This document shows, one piece after another, positions 1-8,158 of a stretch of DNA of 64,000 nt (within the stretch, counting starts at the first letter, position 1; the number at the start of each line of letters is the position of its first letter). The translations under genes and the position numbers were made by a program. The notes under the pieces were generated by a model. That model did no database searches, was not told the origin of the DNA, and saw only the letters and a program-made list of their open reading frames with translations. This stretch comes from an uncultured Bacteroidales bacterium (GTDB taxonomy: Bacteria; Bacteroidota; Bacteroidia; Bacteroidales; Muribaculaceae). The stretch lies in NCBI GenBank assembly GCA_902792895.1, contig CADBBK010000001.1, positions 124,001 to 188,000 of the forward strand. The letters are read 5' to 3'.

Positions 1-2
1 TG

Positions 3-626
3 GGCGACCTTGCCGCATCGGGCGGTTACTATATCTCGTGCTGCGCCGACCGCATCTTTGCCGAGCGGACGACCATCACGGGCTCGATCGGCATCTTCGG
101 CATGATTCCTGACGTCAGCGAGCTCGTCGAGAACAAGCTGGGTGTGCATATGGCCTCAGTTAAGACCAACGAGAACGGCGACATGGGCGCCATGGGCAAG
201 AAGTTTACTCCTGCCCAGCTGGCAGCCATGCAGAACATGGTCAATCAGGGCTATGAACTGTTCACCAAGCGTTGTGCCGACGGTCGCCACGTTGCCCAAG
301 ACTCCATCAAGAAGATTGCCGAGGGCCGCGTGTGGGACGGTATCACCGCCAAGCAGATTGGCCTGGTTGACGAGTTCGGTGGCATCCGTGAGGCCGTTGC
401 CTGGGTTGCCAATAAGGCTAAATTGGGCAAGGATTACCAGACACAGAACTACCCCGCAATTGAGGATCCGTTCATGGCGATGCTCAATAAGTACATGACC
501 ACCCGCTACGAGATGCGTCTGCAGGGTGAGATGGGCGTGCTGTATGACTGGCACAAGCAGTTGCAGCGCATCCTGGGCCGTGACCGCATCCTGTGCCTGA
601 TGCCCGAACAGGAGTTTGTCTTCTGA
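3..626 (+). CDS. sppA: Signal peptide peptidase SppA (protease IV), C-terminal part
   Basis: The reading frame is already open at the window edge, so the N-terminus is missing. The first visible residues read GDLAASGGYYIS, the block carrying the catalytic serine of SppA-type S49 peptidases, followed by the TTITGSIGIFG block. The rest (about 207 residues) matches the C-terminal domain, with the RVWDGITAKQIGLVDEFGG stretch typical of the family. SppA is a membrane-anchored protease that degrades cleaved signal peptides. It is followed after 65 bases by lpxK, in an sppA-lpxK-PNP-thiL order that I recall from other Bacteroidales. Identity is secure; the catalytic lysine lies outside the window. 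Confidence 0.93.
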   Translation, partial: GDLAASGGYYISCCADRIFAERTTITGSIGIFGMIPDVSELVENKLGVHMASVKTNENGDMGAMGKKFTPAQLAAMQNMVNQGYELFTKRCADGRHVAQDSIKKIAEGRVWDGITAKQIGLVDEFGGIREAVAWVANKAKLGKDYQTQNYPAIEDPFMAMLNKYMTTRYEMRLQGEMGVLYDWHKQLQRILGRDRILCLMPEQEFVF

Positions 627-691
627 TCAAATGAGTGTTGTGCCGCCGGTTTTCAGTTTTAGCGTAAATGCCTAGAATCTAGGGCCAAAAT

Positions 692-1846
692 ATGAGCTTT
701 GACTTTTCCAAGATACTGAACAAAGATCAACGCAAGTCGATTATCGATGCGCTGCTGACGCCATTCTCATGGGGATATGGTGCCGGTGTGTGGTTGCGCA
801 ACACCGCCTTCAACATCGGGTTGCTGCCCCAACAGGAGTTTGATGTGCCCGTGGTTTCGGTGGGCAACATCACCGTTGGCGGCACCGGCAAGACGCCCCA
901 TGTTGAATACATTGTCGACGCGCTGTACCGCCGCTACCATGTGGCGGTGCTCAGCCGCGGCTACAAGCGCCAAACCAAGGGGTTTATCCTGGCTACCAAC
1001 AACACGACACCCCGCGACATCGGTGACGAGCCTTACCAGATCTACCGCAAGTACAACGGTCTGATCACCTTGGCCGTGTGCGAGAGCCGCCGCAAAGGTA
1101 TCCGCCAGCTGATGCGCATCGATCCCGACATCAACCTGATTCTGCTCGATGACGGTTTCCAGCACCGCTATGTGAAGCCCAAGGTCAACATCCTGCTGGT
1201 GGACTACAACCGCCTGCCCTACAACGACCACCTCATGCCGTTGGGCATGCTGCGCGAACCCATGTCCAGCATGACACGCAGCGACCTGGTGGTGGTGACC
1301 AAGTGCCCCACCGACATCACCGCGATGGACATCAGGATGGTGAAGAAGAACCTCAACCTGTTCACTTACCAGAAACTGTTCTTCAGCAACATCCGCTATG
1401 CCGACCCGGTGCCCATCTTCCCCGTCACGTCAACGCAGCAGCTCACGTCGCTGCACTGGCTGCACGAGGACGATGCCGTGCTGTGCATCACCGGCATTGC
1501 AACCCCGAGGCCGCTGGTGCGCTACCTGATGCAGTTCCCCGGTCTGGTCAGGATGATACACTACGACGACCACCACGAGTTCACGCGTCGGGACTTTACC
1601 GACATCTTCAGGGTGTTCAAGGAGTTGAAGGGCAAGCGCAAGTACATCATCACTACCGAGAAGGATGCTGTCCGCATCATGAACAACCCCTATTTCCCGC
1701 CCACCAAGCGCAGCTGCATCTACTACATCCCGATGAAGGTGGGATTCCTGGAGATGGAGGGTTCCAACTTCATCGACGAGCTCACCATGCTGATTGAAAA
1801 GGAGGACGATCAGCCCCTGTCGAGCAACGATTACACGCAAGAATAA
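692..1846 (+). CDS. lpxK: Tetraacyldisaccharide 4'-kinase LpxK
   Basis: 384 residues. LpxK phosphorylates the 4' position of the lipid A disaccharide precursor at the inner face of the cytoplasmic membrane. The P-loop GNITVGGTGKTP lies at residues 58-69, and the family blocks LSRGYKR, DEPYQI and LLDDGFQHR follow in order. The hydrophobic N-terminus fits membrane association. No Shine-Dalgarno is evident before the ATG. It sits 65 bases after sppA and 28 bases before the nucleoside phosphorylase, so it is probably co-transcribed with both. Confidence 0.95.
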   Translation: MSFDFSKILNKDQRKSIIDALLTPFSWGYGAGVWLRNTAFNIGLLPQQEFDVPVVSVGNITVGGTGKTPHVEYIVDALYRRYHVAVLSRGYKRQTKGFILATNNTTPRDIGDEPYQIYRKYNGLITLAVCESRRKGIRQLMRIDPDINLILLDDGFQHRYVKPKVNILLVDYNRLPYNDHLMPLGMLREPMSSMTRSDLVVVTKCPTDITAMDIRMVKKNLNLFTYQKLFFSNIRYADPVPIFPVTSTQQLTSLHWLHEDDAVLCITGIATPRPLVRYLMQFPGLVRMIHYDDHHEFTRRDFTDIFRVFKELKGKRKYIITTEKDAVRIMNNPYFPPTKRSCIYYIPMKVGFLEMEGSNFIDELTMLIEKEDDQPLSSNDYTQE

Positions 1847-1874
1847 ACCTTAATTATAAGAGAAAGGACTAGTT

Positions 1875-2717
1875 ATGTCAAAAGAAACCAACTTGCTGGA
1901 GATGATCCAAGAAACCAGCGAATTCATCAGGCAACGTGTCAACGGCAAGCTGCCGAAGACCGCCATCGTCCTGGGCACTGGCCTGGGCGCAGTCGTGGAC
2001 CACATCAACATCGAAGTCGAAATTCCTTATGGCGAAGTCCCCAACTTCCCGGTATCGACCGTACAAGGCCACAAGGGCCGTCTGATCTTCGGCACCCTGG
2101 GCAACAAATACATCATGGCAATGCAGGGCCGTTTCCACTACTACGAGGGATACACGATGCAACAGGTGACGTTCCCCGTGCGTGTGATGAAAGCCCTTGG
2201 CATCAAGACGCTGTTTGTTTCCAACGCCTCGGGCGGCATGAACCCCGACTTCAAGGTGGGTGACCTGATGATCATCACCGACCACATCAACGTGTTCCCC
2301 GAGCATCCGCTCCACGGCAAGAACATCGACGAGCTTGGTCCCCGTTTCCCGGCCATGGTCGATGCTTACAGTCCCCGCCTCATCCAGATGGCCCGCGATA
2401 TCGCCAAGGAGAAAGGCATCCGTCTGATGGAGGGCGTGTATGTGGGCACTCAAGGTCCGACGTTTGAGACACCTGCCGAGTACCGCTACTTCTGGCGCAT
2501 CGGTGGCGACGCCGTCGGCATGAGCACCGTGCCCGAGGTCATCGTGGCACGCCATGGCGACATTGAGGTGTTCGGCATCTCCATCATCACCGACCTAGGT
2601 GTGGAAGGCGCCGTTGAGAAAGCATCCCACGAGGAGGTGCAGAAGGCTGCCGCTGCTGCACAGCCCATCATGGCCATGCTCGTGAGGGAGATGATTGACC
2701 GTTTCGACGAGTTGTGA
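1875..2717 (+). CDS. punA: Purine nucleoside phosphorylase, trimeric PNP/MTAP family
   Basis: 280 residues. It should split purine (deoxy)ribonucleosides with phosphate into base and pentose 1-phosphate for purine salvage. Visible family blocks are VLGTGLG, GRFHYYEGY, SNASGGMN, VYVGTQGPTFETPAEYR and GMSTVPEV. The residue corresponding to the purine-contacting asparagine of the mammalian enzyme appears to be Asp240 (ITDLG), which could affect base preference; this is my alignment by eye. A GAAAGGA-like purine run precedes the start. It lies between lpxK and thiL on the same strand. Confidence 0.93.
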   Translation: MSKETNLLEMIQETSEFIRQRVNGKLPKTAIVLGTGLGAVVDHINIEVEIPYGEVPNFPVSTVQGHKGRLIFGTLGNKYIMAMQGRFHYYEGYTMQQVTFPVRVMKALGIKTLFVSNASGGMNPDFKVGDLMIITDHINVFPEHPLHGKNIDELGPRFPAMVDAYSPRLIQMARDIAKEKGIRLMEGVYVGTQGPTFETPAEYRYFWRIGGDAVGMSTVPEVIVARHGDIEVFGISIITDLGVEGAVEKASHEEVQKAAAAAQPIMAMLVREMIDRFDEL

Positions 2718-2718
2718 T

Positions 2719-2792
2719 TTAGGCTTTAGGCTTTAGGCTTTAGGTGTTAGGTGTTAGGCGTTAGGCGTTAGACGTTAGGTGCTAGGTTTTAG
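2719..2792 (+). repeat. Degenerate heptamer tandem repeat, TTAGGNN x ~10
   Basis: Starting one base after the PNP stop codon there are ten consecutive 7-base units: TTAGGCT three times, TTAGGTG twice, TTAGGCG twice, TTAGACG, TTAGGTG and CTAGGTT, then a final TTAG. Register is kept throughout. Identical units are adjacent, which fits growth by slippage. It occupies most of the 118-base gap before thiL and has no visible coding or hairpin role. Confidence 0.9.
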
Positions 2793-2835
2793 CACAACTA
2801 TCACTGCATCCAATTAGGTACCAGTAAAACAAGAA

Positions 2836-3897
2836 ATGAAAGAGACCGAAATATCAACCTTGGGAGAATTTGGACTGATTGAACATCTCACCAAATCTTT
2901 TCCAGTGCGTAACGAGTCCACCCGCCGCGGCGTGGGCGACGATTGTGCCGTCATCAACTACGGCAAGGACCGCGAAACCCTTGTCACTACCGACCTGCTG
3001 CTCGAGGGCATCCACTTTGACCTGACCTACGTGCCCCTGATGCACCTGGGTTACAAGGCCATCGTGGTGAACCTGAGCGACGTGTATGCCATGAACGGCA
3101 CGCCACGCCAGGTGACCGTGTCGCTGGGCATCAGCAAGCGGTTCACGCTGGAGCACATCGAACAGTTGTATGAAGGCATGCGCATCGCCTGTGAGCACTA
3201 CGGTGTGGACCTGGTGGGCGGTGACACGAGCGCATCGGTCACCGGGCTCATCATCAGCGTGACATGCCTGGGCGAAGCCGCCAAGGAAGATATCGTTTAC
3301 CGTACGGGCGCCAAAGACACCGACTTGATCTGCGTGAGCGGCAACCTTGGGGCTGCCTACATGGGCCTGCAACTGCTGGAACGCGAGCGCCAGGTGAGTG
3401 CCCAAATGAAGGACAAGGACTTCGAGCCCGACTTCTCGGGACGCGAGTACATCATTGAGCGCCAACTCAAGCCCGAGGCCCGCCGCGACGTCATTGCAGA
3501 ACTGCGTGAACTGGGCATCCGCCCCACCGCGATGATGGACGTGAGCGACGGTTTGTCGAGCGAACTGCTGCACATCTGCAAGGATTCGGGCGTGGGCTGC
3601 CGGGTGTTTGAGGACCGCATTCCCATCGACTACCAGACTGCCTTGATGGCCGAGGAACTGAACATGAACCTCGTGACAGCGGCCATGAACGGCGGTGAGG
3701 ACTACGAGTTGCTGTTCACCGTGCCCCTGGCCGACCATGAGAAGGTGGCGCGGATGAAGACCGCACGCCTCATCGGCCACATCACCAAGCCAAACCTGGG
3801 CGCCTATATGGTCACTCGCGACAACCAAGAACTTGAAATCCGTGCGCAGGGCTGGAATGCCTTCACCCCTGCCGACACCAAGGATTCCAAACAATAA
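2836..3897 (+). CDS. thiL: Thiamine-monophosphate kinase ThiL
   Basis: 353 residues. ThiL phosphorylates thiamine monophosphate to thiamine diphosphate, the active cofactor. The AIRS-kinase signature is clear: GVGDDCAVI at residues 32-40 (metal-binding aspartates), GGDTSAS, MDVSDGLSSELL and NGGEDYELLFT. Length is typical. It is the last gene of the sppA-lpxK-PNP-thiL run and is followed by a strong hairpin. No TPP riboswitch is visible upstream, so its expression is probably set by the operon promoter outside the window. Confidence 0.95.
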   Translation: MKETEISTLGEFGLIEHLTKSFPVRNESTRRGVGDDCAVINYGKDRETLVTTDLLLEGIHFDLTYVPLMHLGYKAIVVNLSDVYAMNGTPRQVTVSLGISKRFTLEHIEQLYEGMRIACEHYGVDLVGGDTSASVTGLIISVTCLGEAAKEDIVYRTGAKDTDLICVSGNLGAAYMGLQLLERERQVSAQMKDKDFEPDFSGREYIIERQLKPEARRDVIAELRELGIRPTAMMDVSDGLSSELLHICKDSGVGCRVFEDRIPIDYQTALMAEELNMNLVTAAMNGGEDYELLFTVPLADHEKVARMKTARLIGHITKPNLGAYMVTRDNQELEIRAQGWNAFTPADTKDSKQ

Positions 3898-3930
3898 CCT
3901 AAGACAGACTACAACACTTACATCATTTAC

Positions 3931-3971
3931 AGCATGGCATCCACAACGCATCGGGTTGTGGATGCCATGCT
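3931..3971 (+). terminator. Hairpin terminator after thiL
   Basis: A perfect 17-base-pair stem (3931-3947 with 3955-3971) closes a 7-base loop, 33 bases after the thiL stop. The following sequence has only short T runs, so it may act as a processing or stabilising hairpin as well as a terminator. Confidence 0.7.
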
Positions 3972-4147
3972 GCTTAATCAGTCAGTTTATCAACAGTATT
4001 GTGAAAACCCCGCCAAGGTGGTTTCGAAATGAAATAAATCAGTGTATTATTATGTTATTTCAATTCTTTTTGGCCGATTTTTGCTAATTAGTGTTAAAAA
4101 CAGCCATTTTTTTGCCGAAATATTAGGTAGTAAAAACCAAATGGCCT

Positions 4148-4155
4148 TATATTTG
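4148..4155 (+). promoter_or_regulatory. Candidate -7 box for a small transcript
   Basis: TATATTTG fits TAnnTTTG. No good TTTG box lies 19-20 bases upstream, so the promoter is supported mainly by its position ahead of a short transcript ending at a clear terminator. Confidence 0.45.
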
Positions 4156-4226
4156 CATTGGTTTTCATGGTATTAGTTTTTAAGACTGAGGTTTTCGAGC
4201 GTCGTGAGGCCAGTAGAAATCCGAAC

Positions 4227-4271
4227 ATGTTAAAGGTTTATGTTAATGGTATTAGAAGGTTAATTAGTTAA
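4227..4271 (+). CDS. Possible 14-residue micropeptide
   Basis: An ATG opens a frame reading MLKVYVNGIRRLIS and then TAA, with the terminator stem starting three bases later. The peptide is basic and hydrophobic. Supporting points are the upstream -7 box and the tight fit between stop and terminator. Against it, 14-codon frames are common by chance and no Shine-Dalgarno is present. Function is unknown. Confidence 0.25.
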   Translation: MLKVYVNGIRRLIS

Positions 4272-4274
4272 AAA

Positions 4275-4310
4275 CAAGTCCTTGACTTGGCGTCAAGGGC
4301 TTGCATTTTT
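4275..4310 (+). terminator. Rho-independent terminator of the small transcript
   Basis: A 12-base-pair stem (4275-4286 with 4292-4303, one G-T pair) with a 5-base loop is followed by CATTTTT. This is the classic form and points to a short transcript upstream, because thiL already has its own hairpin at 3931. Confidence 0.8.
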
Positions 4311-4401
4311 ATAGAATGTCTAACGGCAATGAACTATTGCTACTCCACAATGGGAAATTTTGACATTTCGCCAGCCACCGACCATTTTTGACAGCATTCT
4401 G

Positions 4402-4432
4402 TTTGCCGATACAACAATTCATTGTACTTTTG
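4402..4432 (+). promoter_or_regulatory. glmS promoter (TTTG / TACTTTTG)
   Basis: TTTG at 4402-4405 and TACTTTTG at 4425-4432 are separated by 19 bases, matching the Bacteroidetes -33/-7 consensus. It would give a leader of roughly 70 bases for glmS. No glmS ribozyme core is visible in that leader. Confidence 0.75.
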
Positions 4433-4509
4433 CACATCAAAACTGGACAGATTATGTTATCGAACCCAATAATCATTTTATAGAATAATCAACCATCAAG
4501 TATTTATCC

Positions 4510-6357
4510 ATGTGTGGAATAGTAGGATATATAGGCCATAACGAAGCCTATCCGATTTTAATCAAGGGTCTGAAGAGACTTGAATACCGCGGCTATGACA
4601 GCGCGGGTGTAGCACTTATTAACAACGATGGCGGCCTGAACGTGTACAAGGCCAAAGGCAAGGTTGCCGACCTCGAATCTTATTGCGAGGACAAGGACAA
4701 GACAGGCAGTGCCGGCATTGCCCACACCCGTTGGGCAACACACGGGGAACCCAACAGCGCCAATGCCCATCCTCACTACTCGGCATCGGGCAGGCTGGCC
4801 CTCATCCACAACGGCATCATTGAGAACTACATGACGCTGAAGGAGAACCTGGTGGAACGCGGCATTGCCTTCAAGAGCGTGACGGACACCGAGGTACTGG
4901 TTCAACTTATCGAGCACATCATGCTCAGCAACAATATTGAACTGCTCGAGGCCGTGCAAGTGGCACTGCACCAGGTCATTGGAGCCTATGCCATCGCCAT
5001 CCTCGACCGCAACCACCCTGACACCATCGTGTGTGCCCGCCAGAGTTCGCCCCTGGTAGTGGGACTGGGAAAACAAGGAGAATACTACCTGGGGTCAGAC
5101 GCAAGCCCCATTGCCGAATATACCGACCGCGTGATTTACCTCAACGACGGCGACATCGCCGTGATGCGCTTGGGCGAGGAGTTGAAGGTGGTCAACATGG
5201 ACAACGAGACCCAGCATCCCAATGTAAAACAGATTGACATCACCCTGGGACAACTCGAGAAGGGCGGTTACCCCTACTTCATGATCAAGGAAATCTTTGA
5301 GCAACCGACATGCATGCGCGACTGTATGCGTGGACGCATCAATGTGGATGCCGACCGCATCACCCTGTCGGCAGTCATCGACTACCGCGAACGACTGATT
5401 ACGGCACGTCGCATCATCATTGTTGCCTGCGGAACCAGCTGGCATGCCGGCCTCATCGGGAAACAACTCATCGAGAGCATGTGCCGCATCCCCGTCGAGG
5501 TGGAATATGCCTCGGAATTTCGCTACCGCGACCCTGTCATCATGCCCGATGACGTCGTTATCGCCATCTCACAGAGCGGCGAAACCGCCGACACACTGGC
5601 AGCCATCGAACTGGCGCGCCAAGCTGGCGCATTTGTATTTGGCGTGTGCAACGCCATCGGCGCCTCCATCCCTCGCCAGACGCAGACGGGCGTTTACATC
5701 CATGTGGGGCCTGAAATCGGGGTCGCCTCGACCAAGGCATTTACCGGTCAGGTCACCGTGCTGTCGATGCTTGCCCTGAGTATTGCACGTGAGAAACAGA
5801 CCATCGACAACGAGACCTACAAGCGCATGGTTGCCGAACTCACCCGCATTCCCGACAAAATGGAGCAGGCCCTCCAGACCAATGAGCAAATCGAGCGCCT
5901 GGCACCCATCTTCACCTACGCCAAGAACTGCCTGTACCTGGGACGAGGATATAACTACCCCGTAGCCCTTGAAGGGGCATTGAAACTCAAGGAAATCAGT
6001 TACATCCATGCCGAGGGGTATCCTGCCGCCGAAATGAAACACGGTCCCATCGCTCTCATCGACTCAGAGATGCCCGTGTTTGTCATAGCCACCCGAGATA
6101 AACTATATGAGAAGATTATTTCCAACATCCAGGAGGTGCGTGCCCGTGGAGGTCGAGTGACGGCACTGGTGACGCAAGGAGACACGCAGATACAGCAATT
6201 TGCCGATCATGTCATCGAACTGCCCGACACGATAGAATGCTTCCAGCCACTCATCGCCAGCATTCCGCTGCAACTGTTGGCCTACCACATCGCCGTATGC
6301 AAGGGCAAGGACGTTGACCGTCCGCGCAATCTGGCCAAGAGTGTCACAGTAGAATAA
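4510..6357 (+). CDS. glmS: Glutamine-fructose-6-phosphate aminotransferase GlmS
   Basis: 615 residues, full length. GlmS makes glucosamine 6-phosphate from fructose 6-phosphate and glutamine, the first step toward UDP-GlcNAc for peptidoglycan and lipopolysaccharide. The N-terminal Cys2 nucleophile is present (MCGIVGYIG), with LEYRGYDSAG and HTRWATHGEPN of the glutaminase domain. Two SIS domains follow (SQSGETADT, STKAFTGQ), and the C-terminus ends DVDRPRNLAKSVTVE as the family requires. It is monocistronic, with its own promoter and a hairpin after it. Confidence 0.97.
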   Translation: MCGIVGYIGHNEAYPILIKGLKRLEYRGYDSAGVALINNDGGLNVYKAKGKVADLESYCEDKDKTGSAGIAHTRWATHGEPNSANAHPHYSASGRLALIHNGIIENYMTLKENLVERGIAFKSVTDTEVLVQLIEHIMLSNNIELLEAVQVALHQVIGAYAIAILDRNHPDTIVCARQSSPLVVGLGKQGEYYLGSDASPIAEYTDRVIYLNDGDIAVMRLGEELKVVNMDNETQHPNVKQIDITLGQLEKGGYPYFMIKEIFEQPTCMRDCMRGRINVDADRITLSAVIDYRERLITARRIIIVACGTSWHAGLIGKQLIESMCRIPVEVEYASEFRYRDPVIMPDDVVIAISQSGETADTLAAIELARQAGAFVFGVCNAIGASIPRQTQTGVYIHVGPEIGVASTKAFTGQVTVLSMLALSIAREKQTIDNETYKRMVAELTRIPDKMEQALQTNEQIERLAPIFTYAKNCLYLGRGYNYPVALEGALKLKEISYIHAEGYPAAEMKHGPIALIDSEMPVFVIATRDKLYEKIISNIQEVRARGGRVTALVTQGDTQIQQFADHVIELPDTIECFQPLIASIPLQLLAYHIAVCKGKDVDRPRNLAKSVTVE

Positions 6358-6397
6358 GGCCTCGACACCAAGGCTCCACTGGCAGAATAATAAAGCA

Positions 6398-6427
6398 GTC
6401 GCAGGGCTATGAGTGATGCCCTGCGAC
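6398..6427. terminator. Hairpin between convergent glmS and OmpA-domain lipoprotein
   Basis: A perfect 10-base-pair stem (6398-6407 with 6418-6427) lies in the 121-base gap between two convergent genes. It is flanked by AAATTTTA on the right and A/T-rich sequence on the left, so it may serve both strands. Confidence 0.65.
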
Positions 6428-6478
6428 CGAAATTTTAATGCTTGTTAAGTCGTCTCACACAAGCTGACAACCTGTCCA

Positions 6479-7333
6479 TTAATCCTCGGGAGCATCGTCG
6501 ATGAGTTCAAGGAACTCTTCGAGTTTGGGTGTGATAATAATCTGGGTGCGGCGGTTGCGTTGCTTACCCACAGCGGTCTCGTTGCTAGCCAGGGGATTAT
6601 ACTCACCACGGCCACCAGCAGTTAAGCGTTTGGGGTTAACACCATAGTCATTCTGCAAGGCTTGAACAACCGATGAGGCGCGCAGACAAGAGAGATCCCA
6701 GTTGTTGCGGATGTTCTCGCGACGGATGGGCACATCGTCGGTATTGCCCTCGATGAGCACGTCATAGTCCTCATAGTCGTTGATGATCTTGGCAATCTTG
6801 GAGAGTGTCTCGGCGGCACGCTCATTGATCTCATAAGAGCCGCTCTTGTAGAGCATGTTGTCGGCCAGTGAAATATAGACTACGCCCTTGAGCACCTGGA
6901 CATCGACATCTTTGAGTTCCTCTTTGGAGAGCGAACGGGTCAGCTTGTTGGTCAATGCCAAGTTGAGTGAGTCGCTCTTGGTTTTCAGGTCAGTCAAGTG
7001 GCGGATGTACTGGTTGCTCTCATTGATCTGGTCCACGAGTTTCTCGATCGAGACATTACTCTGACTGGAGTTCACCAGACTCTTGTCGAGTGACTGCTGG
7101 AGCGACTTATAGTCTGCCTTGGCCTGAGCCAGTTGCTCCTCAAGCGAGGACACGCGGGCATTGGCGGCTGCCAGTTGCTCCTTGGTCTGCTGATAATTCA
7201 TGATCATTTCTTTGCCACTCTCCAGCAACTTGAGGTTATTCTGGCGGCACTCCTCCAAATCCTTCTTGCTGGCACAACTGCTGACGAGCATCAAACCCAC
7301 CAGTGCAGTAATCATCAAAATATTTTTCTTCAT
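6479..7333 (-). CDS. Lipoprotein with coiled coil and OmpA-like peptidoglycan-binding domain
   Basis: 284 residues from the ATG at 7333; a GTG at 7342 would add three residues but MKK at 7333 begins a normal signal peptide. The lipobox VSSC puts the acylated cysteine at residue 20. Residues about 30-110 are rich in E, Q, K and L and look like a coiled coil. Residues about 160-275 are an OmpA/MotB-type domain: EGNTDDVPI, NWDLSCLRASSVVQAL, RLTAGGRGEYNPL and NRRTQIII. The likely role is to tether the outer membrane to peptidoglycan. It is close in design to Pal-type proteins but the long coiled coil makes a strict pal assignment unsafe. Confidence 0.85.
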   Translation of the reverse strand: MKKNILMITALVGLMLVSSCASKKDLEECRQNNLKLLESGKEMIMNYQQTKEQLAAANARVSSLEEQLAQAKADYKSLQQSLDKSLVNSSQSNVSIEKLVDQINESNQYIRHLTDLKTKSDSLNLALTNKLTRSLSKEELKDVDVQVLKGVVYISLADNMLYKSGSYEINERAAETLSKIAKIINDYEDYDVLIEGNTDDVPIRRENIRNNWDLSCLRASSVVQALQNDYGVNPKRLTAGGRGEYNPLASNETAVGKQRNRRTQIIITPKLEEFLELIDDAPED

Positions 7334-7585
7334 ACCAATCACAATAATGTGTTATACTTTTTTTAATATGCGATAATTCGACTATAGATTTAGACGGAAC
7401 GAAGTCTAAAATGTTGCATCGGTTTTAAATGATTTAACAAAAATCTATGTTCTCTTATTCATTTTTTACAATTGAAGAGGTCATTAAGCCTAAAACGAAA
7501 GACTCACGAAGTATTTTTTAGCAAAAAATATACCAATAACGCCTAGAAAAGTCCTTAATAATTTAATTTCGGGTAAAAAAAGCAT

Positions 7586-7593
7586 TAACTTTG
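7586..7593 (+). promoter_or_regulatory. -7 box for the dCMP deaminase/S41 protease operon
   Basis: TAACTTTG lies 19 bases before the deaminase ATG, in the 279-base divergent spacer with the OmpA-domain lipoprotein. The -33 TTTG is not exact. Confidence 0.6.
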
Positions 7594-7612
7594 CAGATTA
7601 AAATATATTTCC

Positions 7613-8131
7613 ATGGATGCTCGCGATAAAAAACAGTTGCTGCTCGACTCAAGGTACCTGCGCATGACGCAGATTTGGGCCGAGAATTCCTATTGCCGCC
7701 GCCGCCAGGTGGGCGCTCTGCTGGTCAAGGACAAGATGATCATCAGCGACGGCTACAACGGCACACCGTCGGGCTTTGAGAACGTGTGCGAGGAAGACGA
7801 CCACACCAAGCCTTACGTCCTTCATGCCGAGGCCAATGCCATTACCAAGGTAGCCCGCAGCAACAACAGCAGCGACGGTGCAACGCTCTACATCACGACC
7901 TCGCCGTGTATGGAGTGCAGCAAGCTGATCATCCAGGCCGGCATCTGTCGCGTGGTGTTCGGCGAGTACTACCGCATGCATGATGGCGTGGACCTGCTGT
8001 GCCGCGCCGGCATCGAGGTGGTTCACCTGTGGGAGCGTGGCGGCAGTTACGAGTCCGTGACGCTGACCAGCGATACCAGCGAGAGCCACTACCAGGAAGT
8101 AGAGCATTACTTATCAACCCAGAATCAATAA
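7613..8131 (+). CDS. Deoxycytidylate (dCMP) deaminase family protein
   Basis: 172 residues. The zinc site of the CDA fold is complete: HAE at residues 71-73 and PCMEC at 98-102. DGYNGTPSGFENVCEE before it is the pattern of dCMP deaminases and ComEB, not of riboflavin or tRNA deaminases. The likely reaction is dCMP to dUMP, feeding thymidylate synthesis. The S41 protease begins 27 bases downstream, a pairing I recall from other Bacteroidales genomes. Confidence 0.9.
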   Translation: MDARDKKQLLLDSRYLRMTQIWAENSYCRRRQVGALLVKDKMIISDGYNGTPSGFENVCEEDDHTKPYVLHAEANAITKVARSNNSSDGATLYITTSPCMECSKLIIQAGICRVVFGEYYRMHDGVDLLCRAGIEVVHLWERGGSYESVTLTSDTSESHYQEVEHYLSTQNQ

Positions 8132-8158
8132 CCTAATTTCAGGCCCTTACACACAGAC

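Larger units (their letters stand above)
4162..4310 (+). ncRNA. Candidate small RNA (about 150 nt), possibly encoding a micropeptide
   Basis: This stretch lies between the TATATTTG box at 4148 and a U-tract terminator at 4275-4310, with no long reading frame. It is therefore a candidate independent small transcript upstream of glmS. I could not match it to 6S, tmRNA or SRP RNA: the GGAA tetraloop expected of SRP RNA is absent. It contains a 14-codon reading frame ending three bases before the terminator stem. Transcript ends are inferred, not seen. Confidence 0.4.

Noticed and set aside
2719-2792. Heptamer array as a CRISPR
   Set aside because: The units are 7 bases and contiguous with no spacers; no cas genes are present.
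4162-4274. Signal recognition particle RNA
   Set aside because: The required GGAA tetraloop stem is missing.
4433-4509. glmS ribozyme in the glmS leader
   Set aside because: The leader is only about 70 bases and shows none of the ribozyme core; glmS ribozymes are chiefly found in Firmicutes.
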